Positions 7,694-14,579 of a stretch of 19,870 bases of DNA are shown in pieces; the stretch's first letter is position 1; each line of letters opens with the position of its first letter. Origin of the DNA: JBIOJM01 sp044450785. GTDB taxonomy: Bacteria > Planctomycetota > Planctomycetia > Isosphaerales > Isosphaeraceae. Where the stretch lies: NCBI GenBank assembly GCA_044450785.1, contig JBIOJM010000176.1, positions 1 to 19,870 on the forward strand. The letters are read 5' to 3'. The position numbers were made by a program, and so were the translations under genes. The notes under the pieces are model-generated. The model was not told where the DNA came from. It searched no databases and saw nothing but the letters and a program-made list of their open reading frames with translations.

Positions 7694-8424
7694 GCCTCCA
7701 CCATTTCGAGATAAAACTGCCGCCGCGCGGCAGTGAGCGCCAGGATGTCTCGCTCACACCACCCATAGGCGGAAGCCAGGATATGCACCTCGCGCAGGAC
7801 TCGGCAGGCCCAGGCTTCGATTTCACTCCAGAAGAATGTAACGATGTCGAAAACAGCCCGCCAACCATGGCCGCAGAACGGGCAGGCGATATCGAGCTGC
7901 ACATCGGCCTGAGGGTCGGCCTCGGCCAGGCGCTCGGCCACCGCGTCGATCGTTTCATCCGGCAGGTCGCAGGCCGCGGCAGGCTGGCCGGCGCGGCGCG
8001 CCGTGACCAGGCAGCGCTCGAACAGCCGCCGCCGTCTTTGATCCACGCCGGCTTCGGCAGCAATTGCGGCGAGATCCAGGCTGTTCGGCGGCCGAACTTG
8101 CAGCTCGAAATCCGCAAATGCCATTTCGAGTGCCGGGGCCGGCTCCCGCTTGGGGCTTACACGCACGGCTGAGACGTCGAACGAAATCTCGACCTTATTG
8201 CCGCATTGAGGGCACACAACCACGCTGGACATGTCCGGACCGAAGGTCCACTCGCGAAGGGTTAACAAATTGGCGTCCCGACGGCCGATACTGAGCGAGG
8301 CCAGAGCATCCCGAGGCGTGTCCGGGCAAGCCGCCTCCAGGAGTGTCAGAGCACGATCAACGGCTGCTTGAGCCAGCCCGTTCTCCCAAACTCGCAAGAG
8401 TTCGGGAACCGACAGAGCGCGCAT
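7690..8424 (-). CDS. zinc-ribbon eCIS protein, T4 baseplate hub assembly chaperone-like
   Basis: The protein is 244 residues. It has two CPxC knuckles, CPQCG at 71-75 and CPFCG at 181-185, about 110 residues apart, which most likely join to bind one zinc ion. The first is followed by a strand (VEISFDVSAVRV) and the second by WRAVFDIVTFFWSEIEAWA. The ends are helical: MRALSVPELLRVWENGLAQ, and a C-terminal EVHILASAYGWCERDILAL helix close to the motif in T4-type baseplate hub assembly chaperones. The gene lies just after the tube gene, where such proteins occur in eCIS and contractile-tail operons. The likely role is helping assemble the tube or hub rather than being in the mature particle. The family match is from memory of motifs, so the exact name is moderate confidence. 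It starts at 8424, 7 bp after the tube stop. Confidence 0.75.
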   Translation of the reverse strand: MRALSVPELLRVWENGLAQAAVDRALTLLEAACPDTPRDALASLSIGRRDANLLTLREWTFGPDMSSVVVCPQCGNKVEISFDVSAVRVSPKREPAPALEMAFADFELQVRPPNSLDLAAIAAEAGVDQRRRRLFERCLVTARRAGQPAAACDLPDETIDAVAERLAEADPQADVQLDIACPFCGHGWRAVFDIVTFFWSEIEAWACRVLREVHILASAYGWCERDILALTAARRQFYLEMVEA

Positions 8425-8431
8425 GATTCCA

Positions 8432-8962
8432 TTACCCGGTGGCCGGAATGCTGAAGGTGGGCTCCGTGGGTTCAGGAACCGACTGATCCCGTTCCCAGCC
8501 CTCGTTTTCTAACTTGATATGCTGGATCGCCACGGCGTTGGCGTTGGCGTCGAAGTCGGGCAGAGCCTGGAATTCAGAAACCCAACAGCGATACACCTTG
8601 TACGTCAGAGCTAACTGGCCGGCTTCGTTATAGACTTCGATGGTTATATCCTTGCGGAAGTCCTGCAACGAGACTTCCGCCCCCAAGCCGGCGCCCACTG
8701 ACCACACCTTGTTGGCCCATTGTTCGAAAGCAACATCGTGGGTGACACCCCGCTCCAAGGTGATGGCATCGTATTCCGTCCGGCCGGGGGACTTGCGGCT
8801 GCTCGAGGGGTCGCCGCCTTCCCGATGCTTCACGACTTCCGTCGTTCGCTTCAGTGTGCCGACCTTGCTGACGCCGGCGACATAGCGGCCGTCCCACCGG
8901 ACGCGGAACTTGAAATTCTTATAAGGATCGAACCGTTGAGCGTTGACCGTAAATTGAGCCAT
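8432..8962 (-). CDS. eCIS inner tube protein (gp19/Afp1-like)
   Basis: The protein is 176 residues. It matches the phage T4 gp19-like tube family: FDPYKNFKFRVRWDGRYVAG at the start, VGTLKRTTEVVKHREGGDPS, then a YDAITLERGVTHDVAFEQWA segment, a strand pair (DITIEVYNEAGQLALTYKVY), and the CWVSEFQALPDFDANANAVA end that shapes the hub-facing surface. The protein stacks as hexameric rings inside the sheath. The start at 8962 is chosen because a GAGGAG Shine-Dalgarno lies 6 nt upstream; an upstream ATG at 9019 lies inside the sheath gene and adds an unrelated tail. This is the only gp19-type tube gene in the window, whereas Afp/PVC carry more than one. Confidence 0.93.
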   Translation of the reverse strand: MAQFTVNAQRFDPYKNFKFRVRWDGRYVAGVSKVGTLKRTTEVVKHREGGDPSSSRKSPGRTEYDAITLERGVTHDVAFEQWANKVWSVGAGLGAEVSLQDFRKDITIEVYNEAGQLALTYKVYRCWVSEFQALPDFDANANAVAIQHIKLENEGWERDQSVPEPTEPTFSIPATG

Positions 8963-8968
8963 GACCTT

Positions 8969-8974
8969 CTCCTC
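8969..8974 (-). promoter_or_regulatory. ribosome binding site of the tube gene, inside the sheath stop region
   Basis: GAGGAG on the minus strand, 6 nt before the tube ATG at 8962. It shares bases with the sheath TGA at 8973-8975, so ribosomes terminating on the sheath gene are placed on the tube start. This decides the tube start. Confidence 0.7.
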
Positions 8975-10499
8975 AGGTTGCGATCTGTCCAGCCATCTGC
9001 TGGATTTGAATGACGACAAACTCCGCCGGCTTCAACGGAGCGAAACCGACGACGATGTTGACGATTCCCAGGTTGATATCATTCTGGGTCGTGGTTTCCT
9101 TATCGCACTTGACGAAGTAAGCGTCCGTGGGCGTCTGCCCTTGAAACGCGCCTTGACGGAACAGGTTTTGCATGAAGGCGCCAACGTTCAATCGGATCTG
9201 CGACCAGAGAGGCTCGTCGTTGGGCTCGAAGACGACCCATTTGAGCGCACGGAACAAACTTTCCTCGATGAAGAGCGCAGTCCGGCGCACGGGAATATAT
9301 TTCCATTCGGAACCGAGCTGGTCGTTGCCTTGGAGGGTGCGCGCGCCCCAGACGATGGTGCCGTACACGTTGAAGTTACGGATGCAGTTCACCGCAAACG
9401 GATTGAGAACGCCGTTCTCGCGGTCGTTCAGCGGCACGTACACGCCAATCGCCCCCGTCAGGCTGGCTGCCGTGCCCGCCGGGGCCTTCCACACTCCGCG
9501 CGTGCCATCCGTCTGCGCCCAGATGCCGGCCACGAAACCGCAGGGCGGAAACGTATTCGGGAGATTACTCAGTAAAGGATCCTGTGCGGAAATCCAGGGG
9601 AAGTAGAAGGCCGCGTTGGCGGGAGGGTCGCCTTGCGTGAGCGCCGAGTTCGGACCGCTGCCGCTCAATGAGTTGAACGTGGCGTCCTGATAGCAATCCG
9701 CGATCAGCATCGCACGATGACCTTGGCAGAACGCTTCGAGCTTGCCCAGAGTTCCCGGATCCGCTTCGCCGGGAACGCAAAGTATATTGAACAGATCCAC
9801 GTGTTCAAGCAAGTCTACGCCGACGCCACTGCCGGGGAGAACCGCTGTCTCGAAGGCGCCCGCCGCGGAAGCGCTGGTCGAGGCAGGCTGAAGCAACGTG
9901 CCGTCCAGGCCGCCGGTCAAAGGGGTCGGCGTTGTGTTATTCGCCGGTGGACTCGGGTTGTTGCCGATGACCGTGGCCGTGATGAAACTGGACTGATTGC
10001 TGACGATGTTCTGAACGTAACGGCTATCGGAGCTGGACATGGATAGATTCTCAAACGACTCCACAAGCACGGCCGGCGCATTGTTGGGCGGCAGGTTAAA
10101 GGTTTGCAAGCGGAATCTTCCCGGAGTAGCAAGATTCGTCACGGTGACGCCGTAGCTGTTGCCCCATAGCCCGGGACTTTGAGCGGTCAGCGTGAGGACT
10201 CCGCCCAGCGTCACAGTCGCGGCAAGGTTGCCGGGCCCTACGATCCGGATAATGTAGGCCTGCGTACCACCATTCGAGAAGAACTGGTACACCGCGTATC
10301 CAAGGTAGCTGCGGGTGTCCAAACCACCGAACTGCCGGGTAAAGTCCGGCCAGCTCAGTACCAGCACGGCACTGCCGACGGCTCCCTGCGGGGCCCACCC
10401 TACGAAGGCCGCTATGGAAGTGGCGACACCCGTAATGGTGCGTACGCCACTGGGAATCTCCTCAATGTAAACGCCAGGATAACTGACAGTGATTGCCAT
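8973..10499 (-). CDS. eCIS contractile sheath protein
   Basis: The protein is 508 residues. The N-terminus is the classic sheath signature, VSYPGVYIEEIPSGVRTITG, then TSIAAFVGWAPQG and the region PDFTRQFGGLDTRSYLGYAV. The C-terminus is equally clear: IPVRRTALFIEESLFRALKW, VFEPNDEPLWSQIRLNVGAF, then FVKCDKETTTQNDINLGIVN and a final FVVIQIQQMAGQIAT strand. The middle is a variable surface domain. The sheath wraps the inner tube and shortens to drive it into a target membrane. The start at 10499 has a GGAGAGGA Shine-Dalgarno just upstream. It is the first gene of the eCIS operon and the only sheath gene in the window; Afp/PVC clusters carry several sheath paralogues. Confidence 0.97.
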   Translation of the reverse strand: MAITVSYPGVYIEEIPSGVRTITGVATSIAAFVGWAPQGAVGSAVLVLSWPDFTRQFGGLDTRSYLGYAVYQFFSNGGTQAYIIRIVGPGNLAATVTLGGVLTLTAQSPGLWGNSYGVTVTNLATPGRFRLQTFNLPPNNAPAVLVESFENLSMSSSDSRYVQNIVSNQSSFITATVIGNNPSPPANNTTPTPLTGGLDGTLLQPASTSASAAGAFETAVLPGSGVGVDLLEHVDLFNILCVPGEADPGTLGKLEAFCQGHRAMLIADCYQDATFNSLSGSGPNSALTQGDPPANAAFYFPWISAQDPLLSNLPNTFPPCGFVAGIWAQTDGTRGVWKAPAGTAASLTGAIGVYVPLNDRENGVLNPFAVNCIRNFNVYGTIVWGARTLQGNDQLGSEWKYIPVRRTALFIEESLFRALKWVVFEPNDEPLWSQIRLNVGAFMQNLFRQGAFQGQTPTDAYFVKCDKETTTQNDINLGIVNIVVGFAPLKPAEFVVIQIQQMAGQIAT

Positions 10500-10631
10500 G
10501 GGTCCTCTCCTTCATCAGCGCCCTTCGATCTATTGCGAGCACGCCTGCAAAGACGTGAATCGGCCGAGGCAGCGGCCTGATCTGGTGCGCCTTCTCCCTC
10601 TCACCCCCGCCGGCAGTCCGATTTGGGACAG

Positions 10632-10662
10632 ATTATTGACCGCCGCCCACCCTGGAGGTCAA
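10632..10662 (-). promoter_or_regulatory. candidate sigma70-type promoter of the eCIS operon
   Basis: On the minus strand, TTGACC (10657-10662) is followed after 19 bp by AATAAT (10632-10637). The -10 matches 5 of 6 consensus bases and the -35 matches 5 of 6, but the spacing is longer than the preferred 17. A T run lies just upstream (10664-10670). Initiation would fall near 10625, giving a leader of about 125 nt. This is the best promoter-like pair in the gap. Confidence 0.35.
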
Positions 10663-10663
10663 G

Positions 10664-10713
10664 AAAAAAATAGCTTGATCGGCGTGAATTTCCGAATAAT
10701 CTCCGCCACGATC
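10664..10713 (-). terminator. possible intrinsic terminator of the DUF1501 transcript
   Basis: On the minus strand, GATC-GT-GGCG (10713-10704) can pair with CGCCGATC (10684-10677) with a 2-nt bulge and a 19-nt loop. AAGCTA and then seven T residues (10670-10664) follow. The T run is good but the stem is bulged and the loop long, so this is tentative. It would insulate the eCIS promoter at 10632-10662 from upstream reading. Confidence 0.3.
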
Positions 10714-10818
10714 AAATCTTCATCTTTACGCAGCCATGCATGCCCGACTGCCCGCGCGCGCCAGCTCCGGGTGCCGTCGAAGCCATTATCACCGGATTGT
10801 TGCACATACCGAAATGGG

Positions 10819-12240
10819 TCAAGCCAGGATCGCCTTGACGACCTCTCCATGGACGTTGGTCAGCCGGCGCTGGATTCCATTGTGATAGTAGGTCAGTCGT
10901 TTGTGATCGATCCCCAGCAGGTGCAGCACCGTGGCGTGAAAATCGGGCCATGTGACGGGATTCTCGGCCGCTTTCCAGCCGATCTCGTCGGTCGTGCCAT
11001 GTGCGATCCCGTGTTTGAGGCCGGCGCCCGCAAGCCAGACAGTGAACCCATACTGGTTATGATCGCGCCCCGCGCCGACGACGTCCGCGGCCGACTGGGC
11101 AAAGGGGGTGCGGCCGAATTCGGTCGTGAAGAGGATCAAGGTGTCGTCGAGCATCCCGCGGCGGCGGAGGTCGCGGAGCAACCCCGCGACGGGGCGATCG
11201 ATCCGCCGGGCTTCCTGGCCGTGATTGGCCTTCATGTCCTCGTGCCCGTCCCAGTTGCGCCGGGGGTAGCCGAACGTGCCTCCGGAGAGGAGCTGCACGA
11301 ACCGCACGCCCCGCTCGAGGAGCCGGCGGGCGAGCAGGCAGGCTCGCCCGAAATCGGCCGTCGGGGCGCGATCGACACCGTAGAGCGAACGCGTCTCGGC
11401 GTGCTCGCCGTTCAGGTCGGTGACCAGTGGGACAGACGTCTGCATCCGGGCGGCCAGCTCGTAGCCGCGGATGCGGGCGGCCAGCGCGTCGTCGCCGCGG
11501 TGGTGCTCGAGGTGCCGGCGGTTCATGGCCGCGATCAGCTCGCGCGCGGCCGATTCCGCCCCGGCGGGGATCGGGCGAGCCGGGAACAGGTCGTCGATCG
11601 GCTCCCCCTTGGGCCGGATCACCACCCCTTGGTGGCGGGCGGGCAGGAATCCGTTGGTCCAGTTGATCGAGCCGCCGGCCGGGAACTCGCGGGCGTCCGG
11701 GATCACGACGAACGCCGGCAGGTCGTCGGACTCGCTTCCCAGGCCGTAGCTCAGCCAGGCGCCCGTCACCGGGAACCCGTTGAGCCGGAAGCCGCTGTTC
11801 TCCTGAAACGTCGCCGGCGTGTGGTTCGAGGTCTCGGCGACCATCGACCGGATCACGGTCAGCTCGTCGACGACCTCGGCCAGGTCGGGAAAAAGGTCCG
11901 AGACCCAAAGACCGGACTCGCCCCTCGGTCGAAACGCCCAGTCGGGTTTGCGCAGACGGCCGACCTGGCCGAAGAAGACGTCGGGCTTGACGGCCGACTT
12001 GAGAGACTGCCCGTGGGCGGCGATCAGACCCGGCTTGTAGTCGAACGTGTCGACCTGGCTCATCGCCCCACAGAGACAAATATGAAGAGCGCGGCTGGCC
12101 CTCGGGGCGAAGTGCGGGCAGGCGGGGCTTGCCTCACCTGGTACGCCGGCCCGGAGCGTGCCGTCGCGCAGCAGCAGCGAGGCCGCCGCCGCGCCGGCCA
12201 GTCCATTTCTCACCCACGAGAAGAAATCGCGACGGTCCAC
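10819..12240 (-). CDS. DUF1501 family exported protein
   Basis: The protein is 473 residues from a GTG start. It opens with a twin-arginine-type signal (DRRDFFSWVRNGLAGAAAAS), so it is probably folded in the cytoplasm and exported by Tat. DUF1501 features are clear: LHICLCGAMSQVDTFDYKPG, the ACLLARRLLERGVRFVQL segment, WDGHEDMKANHGQEARRIDR, TLILFTTEFGRTPFAQ, and GRDHNQYGFTVWLAGAGLKH near the end. The family is distantly related to sulfatases and alkaline phosphatases and its substrate is unknown. GTG at 12240 is chosen because GGGAGG lies 5 nt upstream and because the Tat motif begins there; the in-frame ATG at 12420 lies inside the preceding gene. The gene follows the DUF1549/DUF1553 gene by 22 bp, the usual planctomycete pairing. 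Confidence 0.92.
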   Translation of the reverse strand: MDRRDFFSWVRNGLAGAAAASLLLRDGTLRAGVPGEASPACPHFAPRASRALHICLCGAMSQVDTFDYKPGLIAAHGQSLKSAVKPDVFFGQVGRLRKPDWAFRPRGESGLWVSDLFPDLAEVVDELTVIRSMVAETSNHTPATFQENSGFRLNGFPVTGAWLSYGLGSESDDLPAFVVIPDAREFPAGGSINWTNGFLPARHQGVVIRPKGEPIDDLFPARPIPAGAESAARELIAAMNRRHLEHHRGDDALAARIRGYELAARMQTSVPLVTDLNGEHAETRSLYGVDRAPTADFGRACLLARRLLERGVRFVQLLSGGTFGYPRRNWDGHEDMKANHGQEARRIDRPVAGLLRDLRRRGMLDDTLILFTTEFGRTPFAQSAADVVGAGRDHNQYGFTVWLAGAGLKHGIAHGTTDEIGWKAAENPVTWPDFHATVLHLLGIDHKRLTYYHNGIQRRLTNVHGEVVKAILA

Positions 12241-12245
12241 GCACA

Positions 12246-12251
12246 CCTCCC
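12246..12251 (-). promoter_or_regulatory. ribosome binding site deciding the GTG start of the DUF1501 gene
   Basis: GGGAGG on the minus strand, 5 nt before GTG at 12240, and downstream of the TGA of the preceding gene at 12263-12265. It supports the GTG start over the in-frame ATG at 12420. Confidence 0.65.
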
Positions 12252-12262
12252 GGACGGGCCGG

Positions 12263-14428
12263 TCAATCGAGATAGAGAAACTCGTTGCTATTGAAGATCG
12301 CACGCGCCAGCGTGGACAGCCCGAAGTTCTCCACGGCCTGGACGGCCCGCCCTTGTTCGTCGGGCTCGGGACCGCGGCCGAAGGCGAGGCGATATGCTCG
12401 CTCGACCTGGCGGCGGGCATCCGGGCCCGCCTCGCGAGCCAGCCGGGCGGCGAGAGCGTCCGAGAGGTAGAGGACCAGCGCGTTGTTCATGAGCGCCAGC
12501 GCCTGCAGTGGTGTGGTCGTGACGGCGCGCCGGGGGGCCGAGGTTGAAGGATCCGGGCAATCGAAGGCGTCGAGCAAGCTGCTCCGCCCACCCCTGGCCC
12601 AAAGCCGGAAAAGCGTGCGTCCATTGAGGCCGGGGGTCCGCGGATCGACCGCGGAGTAAAGGATCGAGGGTGTTCCCGGTGCCTGAGTGATCTGCTCGTC
12701 CCGGAAGCTTGGGCCGCCTAGCTTCGTGTCGAGCATGCCCGAGACGGCGAGCATGGCGTCGCGCACCATCTCGGCCTCCAGCCGCATCGGGGCCTTGCGC
12801 CACAGCAGGCGGTCGCCCGCGTCTTTCCTCATCGCCTGAGCGTCGGAGCTCGACGATTGCCGGTAGGCCGCTGACGAGACGATGATCCGGTGCATCGCCT
12901 TGATACTCCACTTCTGCGCAATCAGCTCGGAGGCCAGCCAGTCGAGTAGTTCGGGGTGCGACGGCCTGCCGCCGTTCCAGCCAAGGTCGCTGGGCGTCTC
13001 GACCAGTCCCACACCGAAGTGCGCCTGCCAGAGCCGATTGACGATCACGCGGGTGAACAGGGGGTTGCGCGAATTGCAGACCCAGTCCGCCAGTTCGAGC
13101 CGCCGCCGGGCCTCCGGGGCGTCCGGGGCCAGCCCGAAGTTTGCGCCGGGCGCAACCAAGGCCGACACGCCGCCGGGTTTCACCACCTGCCCAAGCTGGT
13201 TGGGATTACCGCGGATATGGACACGCATGGCCCCGGCTTCCCGCGGCGTCACGACGTAAGCCTTCGATCGAGGAGCTTTCGGATCGATCTTCGACAGGTC
13301 GCGCTCGCCGTGGCGAACCCCGCTCAGGGCCGAGGCCAGACCATAGTATTCCACCTGCCGCACCGGGTCGAACTTGTGGTCATGACAGCGCGCGCAGTTC
13401 ACGGTCAGGCCCAGGAAGGTCTGGCCGACCGTGCCGATGACGTCTTCCAGTTCGTCGCCCCGCACGACCGCCTTCATGGTTTGGGACTGCTGGCCCTGAC
13501 CGGCAGTGTCATAGGGTCCGGCGACGAGGAAGCCGGTCGCCTTGACGGCAGCGGCGTCGTTGGGCCGCAGCACGTCACCCGCAAGCTGAAGCCTGGCGAA
13601 CTCGTCGTAAGGCATGTCGCGGTTGAGGGCGTCGACCACCCAATCGCGATACCGCCAGGCACCCGGGCGGAACTCGTCGAACTCGAAGCCGTTGCTCTCG
13701 CCGTAGCGCGCCAGGTCGAGCCACCACCGCGCCCATCGGACGCCGTACTGGGGCGAGGCAAGGTAGTGATCCACCAACCGCTGGTAAGCGCCGGGCGACG
13801 TGTCGCTCAGAAACGCGTCGACCTCCTCCGGCGCCGGCGGAAGGCCCAGCAGGTCGAAACTGAGCCGGCGGGCGAGCGACCTTTTCTCGGCTTCTCCCGC
13901 CGGCGACAGCCCGTTCGCCTCCAGCCTGTCGAGGACGAACCCGTCGATCGGGCCGCGAACCCAGTCCACGCGACCGACCACGGGCGGCCTGGGCCGCTTC
14001 ACCGGCTGCAGCGACCACCAGTCGCGGCCGGCGCGGCGGGCCGTCGTGACCTGAAAAGGATCGAGCGGGTCAGTGCCCCATCGAGCGCCGGCGGCGATCC
14101 AGCCCCGGAGGACGGCCTTCTCCGTCGCGGGCAGCGGCGACTTGGGTGGCATCTCACCCGAGGAGACCCGCTCCCAAAGGGGGCTTTCGTTGGGTTTTCC
14201 CGGAACGATCGCCAATCCATCTTGACCGCCTGCCAGCGCCGTAGCGCGGCTCGAGAGGTCGAGCTTCCCCTTGGGTTCCGGTCCGGAATGGCAGTCCAGG
14301 CACCGGCGGACCAGGATCGGTGCGACCTGGGCGTCGAAATCGCCCCCCCACCCCGGCTGCTCGCCGGCCCACGCCATGATTCCCGTCAACACCAACGAAG
14401 CCAGGGTGGGAATCATCGAAGTTCTCAT
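12263..14428 (-). CDS. PSCyt1/DUF1549/DUF1553 cytochrome-like protein
   Basis: The protein is 721 residues. A signal peptide is visible (MRTSMIPTLASLVLTGIMAW, cleavage likely near residue 21). A planctomycete cytochrome c-like domain (PSCyt1) follows, with CLDCH at 43-47 and SGEMPP at 90-95. DUF1549 spans about 157-365, with PIDGFVLDRLEANGLSP, RRLSFDLLGLPPAP and a second heme-type motif, CARCHDHKFDP at 345-355. DUF1553 spans about 430-715, with PLFTRVIVNRLWQAHFGVGL, GGRPSHPELLDWLASELI and MHRIIVSSAAYRQS. The family is typical of Planctomycetota, and its partner is DUF1501; the substrate is unknown. At 721 residues it is compact, with no LamG-like insert between DUF1549 and DUF1553. The ATG at 14428 is taken because the signal peptide begins there. 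No strong Shine-Dalgarno is present, and ATG 14416 is an alternative. Confidence 0.93.
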   Translation of the reverse strand: MRTSMIPTLASLVLTGIMAWAGEQPGWGGDFDAQVAPILVRRCLDCHSGPEPKGKLDLSSRATALAGGQDGLAIVPGKPNESPLWERVSSGEMPPKSPLPATEKAVLRGWIAAGARWGTDPLDPFQVTTARRAGRDWWSLQPVKRPRPPVVGRVDWVRGPIDGFVLDRLEANGLSPAGEAEKRSLARRLSFDLLGLPPAPEEVDAFLSDTSPGAYQRLVDHYLASPQYGVRWARWWLDLARYGESNGFEFDEFRPGAWRYRDWVVDALNRDMPYDEFARLQLAGDVLRPNDAAAVKATGFLVAGPYDTAGQGQQSQTMKAVVRGDELEDVIGTVGQTFLGLTVNCARCHDHKFDPVRQVEYYGLASALSGVRHGERDLSKIDPKAPRSKAYVVTPREAGAMRVHIRGNPNQLGQVVKPGGVSALVAPGANFGLAPDAPEARRRLELADWVCNSRNPLFTRVIVNRLWQAHFGVGLVETPSDLGWNGGRPSHPELLDWLASELIAQKWSIKAMHRIIVSSAAYRQSSSSDAQAMRKDAGDRLLWRKAPMRLEAEMVRDAMLAVSGMLDTKLGGPSFRDEQITQAPGTPSILYSAVDPRTPGLNGRTLFRLWARGGRSSLLDAFDCPDPSTSAPRRAVTTTPLQALALMNNALVLYLSDALAARLAREAGPDARRQVERAYRLAFGRGPEPDEQGRAVQAVENFGLSTLARAIFNSNEFLYLD

Positions 14429-14579
14429 GAGAGGCGGCCGCGTCCTGAAGAGCCGGTTGCGGGTCAAAATGGGCGGTTCCAATCCGCGTCGATTCGCGCG
14501 AGTTTCGCATTCAGCGTAATCCGTGGATGCTGTCGATGCCAGACGTGTGCCGGAGCCGGTTCGTGGGCGCGAACGAGGA

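Larger units (their letters stand above)
10500..10818 (-). other. intergenic region upstream of the eCIS operon
   Basis: This 319-bp stretch has no gene. It lies between the DUF1501 stop and the sheath start, both on the minus strand. It is AT-richer than its flanks between about 10660 and 10740. It holds a possible terminator for the DUF1501 transcript and, next to it, a possible promoter for the sheath operon. The part from 10500 to 10625 would be the sheath leader; it has the sheath ribosome site at about 10504-10511 and no structure I can support. Confidence 0.7.

Noticed and set aside
1..10499. Prophage with a contractile tail
   Set aside because: No capsid, portal, terminase, integrase or lysis gene is seen, and DUF4157, DUF4255 and the AAA+ ATPase are eCIS markers. 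The left side is unseen, so this is not fully excluded.
1..10499. Type VI secretion system
   Set aside because: There are no TssJLM membrane complex, ClpV or split TssB/TssC sheath genes; the sheath is a single phage-type protein.
10489..12294. Long plus-strand open frame (601 codons)
   Set aside because: It lies antisense to the DUF1501 gene and the sheath leader, has no known domain, and is explained by high GC.
12241..12420. N-terminal extension of the DUF1501 protein
   Set aside because: It overlaps the end of the upstream gene in another frame, and the GTG with GGGAGG at 12240 plus the Tat motif gives a better start.
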